Below, piece after piece: positions 1 to 4,905 of a DNA stretch of 6,296 bases. A model generated the notes under the pieces. That model had not been told where the DNA came from and made no database searches. It was given only the letters and a program-made list of their open reading frames with translations. The stretch spans positions 1 to 6,296 of the forward strand of contig JAGGRV010000255.1 of assembly GCA_021159445.1 (NCBI GenBank), in the 5' to 3' direction. Numbering within the stretch: position 1 is the stretch's first letter; each line of letters begins with the position of its first letter. The stretch comes from Deltaproteobacteria bacterium. GTDB lineage: Bacteria > Desulfobacterota > Dissulfuribacteria > Dissulfuribacterales > UBA3076. Made by a program: the position numbers and the translations under genes.

Positions 1-2
1 TC

Positions 3-2186
3 CGTTCCGGTGCGAACCTGTCTGAACTTCTCGCAAAACGGGATGTAGATGCATATACAGTTTTTACGAAGAGTATCATGGATTCTTCTCTTCTTCAGCC
101 TTACCAATGGGTGCAAAATCTTGAGCAATTCAAAGACATCGACGACTCCGCCTGTGTATCCAGGCTGGAGGTTCGCCTGGTCCGTCGTGAATACGCAGCC
201 AAGGGTCTGGATGTTATATCCGGCCGATCTCCGGAAGAAATGGCGGGATTTAAAAGCCAGATAATCGATGATTTCGCAATCGAACCATATCGGGCCGGCA
301 GGAAGCAAAAGATTCCAGCCAATGGAAAAGAACATGACCTTCGCTGTCTCAAAGGTGAACTGAGCTATGGCCCCGCAGAAGAAGACGAAATGATCGAATT
401 GACCGAAGGGCTTATCAGCTTCAGGGTCTTACATATGGGATATCTGAACAGCTTTATGGAAGGTGCCCGGCTGGGATTTGGAAATGACAAGATATATCTT
501 TCGATGCTGCACTATCTCGGCAAAGAGGGCCATTTTGCTCAGGCAAAAGAGTTGTTTGAGGCATGGATCGGCAAACGGGACGGTAAGGAAAAATCTGACA
601 TTCATATGATGGGCGGATTTATCTATGGGAATCTGCTTGACCTGGATAACGCCATCACCTGCTACCGGAAAGTGATCGAACTGGACCGGACATCCACGGC
701 ATTATCGAGCCTTGGTAAATTCTATCTGGTTAAAGGAGAAAAGGAAAAAGCGCTTTCATATCTCAAAGAAGCTTTTGAGCTTGAACCGGACCCCGTGAAC
801 GGGCGGATTATTTCAATAATAAGTGAAGAAGACTGGAAGATAAAGAGCCTGACCCTCTGCATGATAGCAAAAGATGAGGAGGAAACAATCCTACAGGCCC
901 TGGAATCTGTAAAAGACATTGTGGATGAGATTATAGTTGTAGATACCGGCTCCTCTGACAACACCAGGGAGATTATCAGGGAATTGGGGGGAAAGGTCAT
1001 TGAGACCGAATGGCAGGACGATTTTTCTGTTGCAAGAAACCTTGCTCTGAAAGAAGCGACCGGTGACTATATATTGTGCCTGGACGCGGATGAGTTTATC
1101 GATCCCCGGGAGCGGTTCGGATTACTTCTGGTAAAGGGGCTTTTGCCGCCTGCCAGGGCAACGAGGGCATACAGAATCAAAGTGGAGCCGGCCAAAGAAG
1201 CCGTGGGGTTGTCGGTGTCATATCTCTCCAGGCTCAAAGGACAGGAATCGGCGGACTATCAGATAAGAATTTTTCCCGCCGGGAAGGGGATTCGGTTTCA
1301 TGGCGCTGCATTCGAAACCGTTGATGAATCATTGCGCCGCCTGGAAATCGAGGCTGCCGGAAATGACATATTCAAGATTACACATTCAAGGCCGGACGGG
1401 AAAGTTAGAGATCAAAGAAAGATTCCGGCTGTTTTAAAATGTTTCAAATCAGCCCTTGATCCGGCAAAGGCGCTGGAAGGAGGTCTGTTTTTCCTGAGGC
1501 TCGGGGAACTTGGCCGGGCATATCCCTGGTTGGAAAAGACGGAGAAAATGGAGCCGGTGCTTTCAGTAAAGATAGCGCAGCTCTATTCAATGAAAAATCA
1601 ACTTGACCTGGCCGGGAAGATCATCAAAAAGGGGCTTGAATACTCTCCCGGATCGTCCGATCTGATTCTTGCGCTGGCAGGGGTGTATCATAAAGAGGGA
1701 CAATACAACAAAGTCCGGGAACTCCTGAGCGACAGAATTGATGTTATTAAGGAAGACCAGGGCCCGGAAGCTGCCGCGGAGGCCTCCTACTATTACGGGA
1801 TTGCGTTATTGGAAGCAGATCTCCTCGCGGAAGGGATAGATCATATAGCGTATGCTTCAGAAAAAGATCCTCTGAACACCGGATATATGATGGGCAGCAT
1901 TTACGCTTTTTCAAAGGCGGGTCAATGGGAAACCGCCATAGAATTGGCAGGACGGATAGTAGATAAGGAAGGAATGGAGATAGACCGGGAAGTCAACGAT
2001 TTTGCGGACGTGTCCCTTGTTTTTATGGAGCTAAGCAAGCATTTCGGGAAAGCCGGCCGGGTTGACGAGGAAAGTATGTGCCGGAAAATTATCGAGATTA
2101 TCCTTCAAACACAACGTTTAAAAAAGGAAGAAATGGAGAAGATGGCCGGAATGTTGGAGTCTGAGGAGGAGAGCGCTGATGGCTAA
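3..2186 (+). CDS. TPR-repeat family 2 glycosyltransferase, 5'-partial
   Basis: Likely transfers a sugar from a nucleotide-sugar donor in the cytoplasm, probably to flagellin or to a glycan already on it. The frame is open from position 3 with no stop. The first ATG at 78 has only a weak upstream GAAGAG, so the gene probably begins outside the window; residues below are numbered from that ATG. Residues ~138-239 look like TPR helices, with a typical repeat ending at ELEPDP. The GT-A domain starts at ~257 (SLTLCMIAKDEEE), followed by DTGSSDNT at 289-296 and the metal-binding DxD as D336-A-D338-E339. An acceptor-side part with RIFP and ITHSRP motifs follows. Residues ~468-686 are again helical and TPR-like, and the tail is Lys/Glu rich. 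The first ~130 residues are not recognised. The stop overlaps the next gene, which points to one operon. The fold is secure; sugar and acceptor are inferred from context. Confidence 0.88.
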   Translation, partial: RSGANLSELLAKRDVDAYTVFTKSIMDSSLLQPYQWVQNLEQFKDIDDSACVSRLEVRLVRREYAAKGLDVISGRSPEEMAGFKSQIIDDFAIEPYRAGRKQKIPANGKEHDLRCLKGELSYGPAEEDEMIELTEGLISFRVLHMGYLNSFMEGARLGFGNDKIYLSMLHYLGKEGHFAQAKELFEAWIGKRDGKEKSDIHMMGGFIYGNLLDLDNAITCYRKVIELDRTSTALSSLGKFYLVKGEKEKALSYLKEAFELEPDPVNGRIISIISEEDWKIKSLTLCMIAKDEEETILQALESVKDIVDEIIVVDTGSSDNTREIIRELGGKVIETEWQDDFSVARNLALKEATGDYILCLDADEFIDPRERFGLLLVKGLLPPARATRAYRIKVEPAKEAVGLSVSYLSRLKGQESADYQIRIFPAGKGIRFHGAAFETVDESLRRLEIEAAGNDIFKITHSRPDGKVRDQRKIPAVLKCFKSALDPAKALEGGLFFLRLGELGRAYPWLEKTEKMEPVLSVKIAQLYSMKNQLDLAGKIIKKGLEYSPGSSDLILALAGVYHKEGQYNKVRELLSDRIDVIKEDQGPEAAAEASYYYGIALLEADLLAEGIDHIAYASEKDPLNTGYMMGSIYAFSKAGQWETAIELAGRIVDKEGMEIDREVNDFADVSLVFMELSKHFGKAGRVDEESMCRKIIEIILQTQRLKKEEMEKMAGMLESEEESADG
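2163..2170 (+). promoter_or_regulatory. Shine-Dalgarno of the maf-like gene, inside the upstream gene
   Basis: GAGGAGGA lies 8 bases before the ATG at 2179, within the last codons of the glycosyltransferase gene. It fixes the start of the next gene and supports coupled translation across the 8-base overlap. Confidence 0.8.
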
Positions 2187-4104
2187 AAATTTAACGTATG
2201 AACAAAACATGGAATTTTTGGAAAAAAGAGACTCAAAGCTGGCCGGGAGGGTCCGGGCGGCGGATAAAGGAGACTCCTTCAAAATCATCCGCTCAAAGAC
2301 AGGCTATCCAAACGTGATAATTGAGAAAGGATTTGATGCAGAGGCGCTCTATGACAATAGTGATCCCCTGAAATATTGTCGTCAATATTTAAAATCCCTC
2401 GATATTAAATATGCCCCCATTGTAATCTTCATGGGCCTTGGCCTTGGATATCATCTTAATCTGTTTTTTAAAGAATACAGCAAGCGGCTCAAAACAGAAG
2501 AAATCGTTATCTTTGAAGAAAATATCGGCCTGTTTCGTCTGGCGCTCGAGCTGGGTGATTTCCGTAAAATTATTTCTCATTCGAACATTCACCTCTTTGT
2601 TGGTGAAGATCCCGAAACTGCCTTCCCGAAGCTGAGGACCGAAATTCTTCTAAGTGAAAAAAACCGGATTGTTTTAAGATCGGTCAAGATTATCCCTGTC
2701 CCGGCAAGCATTTTACAGGGCAATGAATACTATCTGCGAGCGCTCAAAACGGTCAAGGATGCGGCTCGCCAGGTAATGATCACTGCCGGGAACGACCCGT
2801 TTGACAGTCTTGTCGGTCTGGAAAACATGTTTAAAAACCTTGAGGATATAATTTCCAGTCCCGGTTTAAATCTCTTTCATGACAGGTTTAAAGGAAGGCC
2901 CGGCATACTGGTGGCGGCAGGACCGTCGTTGAACAAAAACATGCACCTTCTCAAAGACCTGCGGGATCGCGCCCTTATCATAAGTTGTGACGCAAGCTTC
3001 ATTCCCCTTATGAAAAATGGAATCCGGCCGCATCTGGTAACATCGCTGGAAAGAACTCCGGGGGTTGATCTATTTTATTCCGGGGTTAAGGATTTTCAGG
3101 GAACTTATTTTGTTGCATGCCCGGTCCTCATGCCGGAAGTATTTTCCGCCTTCAAGGGGGAAAAGATTATCGCTTACAGGGCGTTTTCTCACTTTGACTG
3201 GCTGGAGAATGAAAAGGGGTCACTGAGTACAGGCATGTCCGTGGCCAATATGGCATTTAAGATTCTCGAGGCATTGGAATGCGACCCTGTCATTCTGGTC
3301 GGGCAGGATCTCGCCTATTCCGAGGAGGGTGATACCCACGTTGAGGGCAATATATTTGGCGAACGCAGCGAGGGAATCCTTCAGAAACCGACGATCATGC
3401 TTGAAGGAAATGACGGCAGGCCCGTAAGGTCGGAGAGACAGTGGGAGATCATGAAAAACACATACGAAGAGGATTTAGAGGCCTGGCCGGGTAAATGTAT
3501 TAATGCGACAGAGGGTGGCGCCAGGATTCGAGGGGCCGAAGCAATGACCCTTAATGAGGCGATTCGGAAATATTGCACGGAAGAGTTCCGGCCGGAGTTA
3601 ATAATCAAAGAGGTATTTTCTGATTTTGAAAGGAAAAATGTTGATGTTGAAGGGGAATTAAAAAGGATCCGCAGAAAGGCAATAGAGACCCGGAAAACCG
3701 TCCGGGTTACAATCAACAAGTTTAAGGAAGCCTTGAAGGATGCCCGTCTTGCCGAAAAGGAAATCATCCGGCCATTTATTGATAAAGGTTCGGCCATCGA
3801 CACTGAAAGGCTCCTGGATATCGAGAAAAAGTTCCTTGAGTTGAGTAAAACGCTTAATGATCAAAGAGACAGAAAATTGTTCGACATCACCGCCCATACC
3901 GTGCAGCCCTATGATACGTGGTTTACCCATGAACTGAGCTTCCTTAAGGATATTTACACGGATAAGGATTGTCTGCCTGCTGCGACAGTTCTCAAGATGA
4001 AGGAATGGTTTGCCGTAATAGGACACCTTCTTGTTTGCACAGAAGATGTTCTGAAAAAGACTGAAAAAGAGTTGGGTGAAGAAGTTGGTGCAGAGATTTT
4101 TTAG
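2179..4104 (+). CDS. Maf / DUF115 (MptE-like) motility accessory protein, putative flagellin glycosyltransferase
   Basis: A 641-residue protein of the motility accessory factor family, cytoplasmic enzymes thought to transfer nonulosonic acids (pseudaminic or legionaminic type) to flagellin Ser/Thr. The N-terminal domain carries GLGLGYHL at 86-93 and the strand VIFEE at 110-114. The DUF115 core starts at ~239 with AAGPSLNKN (246-254), the nucleotide-sugar-binding type of glycine loop, then SCDAS (269-273) and GIRPHLVTSLERTP (281-294). STGMSVANMA (350-359) and the diagnostic GQDLAYS followed by TH (375-387) complete it. The last ~200 residues are charged and helical. Length fits the family. Where many relatives have Pro-Asp in the GIxPD motif, this protein has Pro-His (H285). 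The start is set by a strong ribosome binding site. No stem with a T-tract follows the stop. The family is clear; the transferred sugar cannot be told from the sequence. Confidence 0.9.
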   Translation: MAKNLTYEQNMEFLEKRDSKLAGRVRAADKGDSFKIIRSKTGYPNVIIEKGFDAEALYDNSDPLKYCRQYLKSLDIKYAPIVIFMGLGLGYHLNLFFKEYSKRLKTEEIVIFEENIGLFRLALELGDFRKIISHSNIHLFVGEDPETAFPKLRTEILLSEKNRIVLRSVKIIPVPASILQGNEYYLRALKTVKDAARQVMITAGNDPFDSLVGLENMFKNLEDIISSPGLNLFHDRFKGRPGILVAAGPSLNKNMHLLKDLRDRALIISCDASFIPLMKNGIRPHLVTSLERTPGVDLFYSGVKDFQGTYFVACPVLMPEVFSAFKGEKIIAYRAFSHFDWLENEKGSLSTGMSVANMAFKILEALECDPVILVGQDLAYSEEGDTHVEGNIFGERSEGILQKPTIMLEGNDGRPVRSERQWEIMKNTYEEDLEAWPGKCINATEGGARIRGAEAMTLNEAIRKYCTEEFRPELIIKEVFSDFERKNVDVEGELKRIRRKAIETRKTVRVTINKFKEALKDARLAEKEIIRPFIDKGSAIDTERLLDIEKKFLELSKTLNDQRDRKLFDITAHTVQPYDTWFTHELSFLKDIYTDKDCLPAATVLKMKEWFAVIGHLLVCTEDVLKKTEKELGEEVGAEIF

Positions 4105-4130
4105 GTTACCAACAGGAAATATCTGATGCC

Positions 4131-4156
4131 TCACGCAAAGGCGCAAAGACGCTAAG
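4131..4156 (+). repeat. Left 26-base inverted repeat
   Basis: Begins TCACGCAAAGG and ends GACGCTAAG. It contains three degenerate 8-base tandem units: CGCAAAGG (4134), CGCAAAGA (4142) and CGCTAAGA (4150, running one base past the arm). The reverse complement of 4567-4592 matches it except at two positions (4145 and 4149). Confidence 0.9.
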
Positions 4157-4182
4157 ATAAAAAAATAATATAAAAGAAAATT

Positions 4183-4566
4183 ATGACTGAAAATGAGATT
4201 GCGAAAATAACTGTTGATGCTGCGTATCATATTCATAAAGGATTGGGGCCGGGATTATTAGAAAGCGTTTACGAAATAGTATTGTCGCAAAAGTTAAAGA
4301 AAAAGGGCTTAAAAGTTGAACGGCAAGTACCGGTTCCAATTGTTTTTGACGGAATAAAATTTGATGAGGGCTTCAGAGCAGATCTTATTGTCGAAGGCAA
4401 GGTAATAGTGGAACTTAAGTCTGTTGAAAAAGTAATTCCTGTACATAAAAAGCAGTTGCTAACTTATCTGAAATTGGCTGACAAGAGGTTGGGATTGTTA
4501 ATCAATTTCGGTTCAGAATTAATTCGCGATGGCATATCAAGAATCGTAAACGGTCTGAATGATTAA
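4183..4566 (+). CDS. GxxExxY family protein (PDDEXK_3 nuclease-like fold)
   Basis: A 127-residue protein with the family signature G24-L-L-E27-S-V-Y30 in an N-terminal helix. It also has a PD-(D/E)XK-like core: D67 (RADLIV), then E77-L-K79 on the next strand, and Q91 in the following helix (HKKQLLTYLKL). These match the acidic and lysine positions used by this nuclease superfamily, so metal-dependent nuclease activity is plausible, but the biological role of the family is not established to my knowledge. ATG 4183 is the first start after an in-frame TAA at 4171-4173; the ribosome binding site is weak (AAGAAAA). The gene is visibly more AT-rich than its neighbours and fills the space between the inverted repeats, which suggests acquired DNA. 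It has no evident role in flagellin modification. Family assignment is strong; function is unknown. Confidence 0.9.
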   Translation: MTENEIAKITVDAAYHIHKGLGPGLLESVYEIVLSQKLKKKGLKVERQVPVPIVFDGIKFDEGFRADLIVEGKVIVELKSVEKVIPVHKKQLLTYLKLADKRLGLLINFGSELIRDGISRIVNGLND

Positions 4567-4592
4567 CTTAGCGCCTTAGCGCCTTTGCGTGA
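4567..4592 (-). repeat. Right 26-base inverted repeat
   Basis: Starts the base after the TAA of the GxxExxY gene. It consists of CTTAGCGC twice (4567 and 4575), then CTTTGCGT (4583) and GA. It is the inverted partner of 4131-4156. In a transcript the two arms could pair and close a loop around the whole ORF. Confidence 0.9.
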
Positions 4593-4633
4593 TAAAAACA
4601 GCCCCTACCCCCATACCAACCCCAAAAAAATTC

Positions 4634-4661
4634 TAAAGTAAATCACCCCCCCAGCCGATAA
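4634..4661 (+). promoter_or_regulatory. Sigma-28 (FliA) promoter of the flagellin gene
   Basis: TAAAG at 4634-4638, a 15-base spacer, then GCCGATAA at 4654-4661. The -10 element is a perfect match to the FliA consensus GCCGATAA and the -35 matches TAAAG. The spacing fits the looser FliA pattern and is one base longer than the strict enteric form. It lies upstream of a flagellin, the classic late class target. The expected transcript start is near 4668, giving a leader of about 235 nt. Confidence 0.85.
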
Positions 4662-4696
4662 ACATATCAAGCAGTCAACAAAGCAAGTCCATTAAA

Positions 4697-4750
4697 ATGG
4701 TGAAAGGAGGTGAGAAGCAGGAAGTAACGGAGCAAGCCCCGGTTAAATAA
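4697..4750 (+). CDS. Possible 17-codon leader ORF
   Basis: ATG at 4697 opens a frame reading MVKGGEKQEVTEQAPVK and stopping at 4748-4750. The stop lies at the end of the left arm of the first hairpin, so translation would disturb that hairpin. The ORF has no ribosome binding site of its own; the strong GAAAGGAGGTGA sits inside it, downstream of its start. It may be chance, a leader peptide, or a remnant of an older gene start. No function is claimed. Confidence 0.15.
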   Translation: MVKGGEKQEVTEQAPVK

Positions 4751-4768
4751 CTTGCAGATTTAACGGGG
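4737..4768 (+). other. Leader hairpin 1
   Basis: CCCCGGTTAAAT (4737-4748) pairs with ATTTAACGGGG (4758-4768) in 11 base pairs with one bulged G and a 9-base loop AACTTGCAG. It is followed by GTAAAAAG rather than a T-run, so it is not an intrinsic terminator. It is probably a structural or regulatory element of the flagellin leader. Confidence 0.6.
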
Positions 4769-4782
4769 TAAAAAGTAAAAAC

Positions 4783-4806
4783 TCTTCTGGCAAGGATGCC
4801 GGGAGA
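4783..4806 (+). promoter_or_regulatory. Leader hairpin 2 with near-consensus CsrA-binding loop
   Basis: TCTTCTGGCA (4783-4792) pairs with TGCCGGGAGA (4797-4806), a 10-pair stem including two G-U pairs, closing a 4-base AGGA loop. The segment CAAGGATG matches the core of the known CsrA consensus RUACARGGAUGU with GGA exposed in the loop. CsrA represses flagellin (hag) translation in Bacillus subtilis through leader sites, relieved by FliW. A second GGA-rich site overlaps the ribosome binding site at 4893-4898, as dual-site repression would need. The hairpin is seen; the regulator is inferred. Confidence 0.55.
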
Positions 4807-4829
4807 AACAGTGAAGGGTTGAGAGTGAG

Positions 4830-4856
4830 GAGTTAAGCCTTAGAAATAGTTAACTC
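4830..4856 (+). other. Weak leader hairpin 3
   Basis: GAGTTAA (4830-4836) and TTAACTC (4850-4856) are perfect 7-base inverted arms with a 13-base loop. The right arm overlaps the first heptamer repeat. It is AT-rich and only marginally stable, so its importance is uncertain. Confidence 0.3.
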
Positions 4857-4887
4857 AAAACTCAGAACTCAAAACTCAAAACTTAAC
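4853..4887 (+). repeat. Heptanucleotide tandem repeat before the flagellin ribosome binding site
   Basis: Units are ACTCAAA (4853), ACTCAGA (4860), ACTCAAA (4867), ACTCAAA (4874) and a degenerate ACTTAAC (4881). The array ends 3 bases before AAGGAGGA. Copy-number change would alter the distance between the CsrA-like hairpin and the ribosome binding site without changing any protein. Confidence 0.8.
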
Positions 4888-4890
4888 ATC

Positions 4891-4898
4891 AAGGAGGA
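4891..4898 (+). promoter_or_regulatory. Flagellin Shine-Dalgarno
   Basis: AAGGAGGA lies 7 bases before the ATG at 4906, an ideal ribosome binding site that fixes the start. It contains two overlapping GGA triplets, which makes it a possible second CsrA contact. Confidence 0.85.
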
Positions 4899-4905
4899 TA
4901 AAATT

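Larger units (their letters stand above)
4131..4592 (+). mobile_element. Candidate inverted-repeat cassette carrying a GxxExxY gene
   Basis: A 462-base unit bounded by 26-base inverted repeats that match at 24 of 26 positions. It encloses one small AT-rich ORF and almost nothing else: 26 bases lie between the left repeat and the ATG, and the right repeat begins directly after the stop codon. It separates the maf-like gene from the flagellin promoter. No transposase is present and no target-site duplication is visible (outer flanks GATGCC and TAAAAA). Movement would need help in trans or a mechanism without duplication. The boundaries are seen; mobility is inferred. Confidence 0.45.
4668..4905 (+). 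other. Long structured 5' leader of the flagellin mRNA
   Basis: About 238 bases lie between the expected FliA start and the flagellin ATG, with no convincing gene. In order it holds a perfect anti-SD match at 4702-4713, hairpin 4737-4768, a CsrA-like hairpin 4783-4806, a weak hairpin 4830-4856, heptamer repeats 4853-4887 and the true ribosome binding site. At least eight GGA triplets occur (4706, 4720, 4729, 4794, 4802, 4829, 4893, 4896). The stretch just upstream, 4593-4633, is C- and A-rich and shows nothing I recognise. Confidence 0.6.

Noticed and set aside
49..264. Short + frame starting MHIQFLRRVSWILLFFSLTNGC, which resembles a lipoprotein signal with a lipobox Cys
   Set aside because: It lies wholly inside the glycosyltransferase frame, has no good ribosome binding site, and the sequence after the Cys is not protein-like. 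Treated as a chance reading frame.
3658..4236. 192-codon open frame on the minus strand
   Set aside because: It is antisense to the end of the maf-like gene and runs through the left inverted repeat into the GxxExxY gene, with no recognisable domain. A shadow.
4121..4602. Target-site duplication flanking the inverted-repeat cassette
   Set aside because: The bases just outside the arms (GATGCC left, TAAAAA right) do not match in any register I tried.
4737..4768. Hairpin considered as an intrinsic terminator
   Set aside because: No T-run follows the stem; the downstream bases are GTAAAAAG, and it sits between the promoter and the flagellin gene.
4783..4806. TGGCA in the hairpin considered as a sigma-54 -24 element
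   Set aside because: No TTGC-type -12 element follows at the right spacing, and a strong FliA promoter already lies upstream.
4853..4887. Tandem repeats considered as a CRISPR array
   Set aside because: Units are 7 bases with no spacers.
4668..4905. Leader considered as a c-di-GMP riboswitch
   Set aside because: The conserved GCACA / GCAAAGCC-type segments of the known classes are not found in the leader. The GCAAAG in the upstream inverted repeat is outside the transcript and lacks the rest of the fold.
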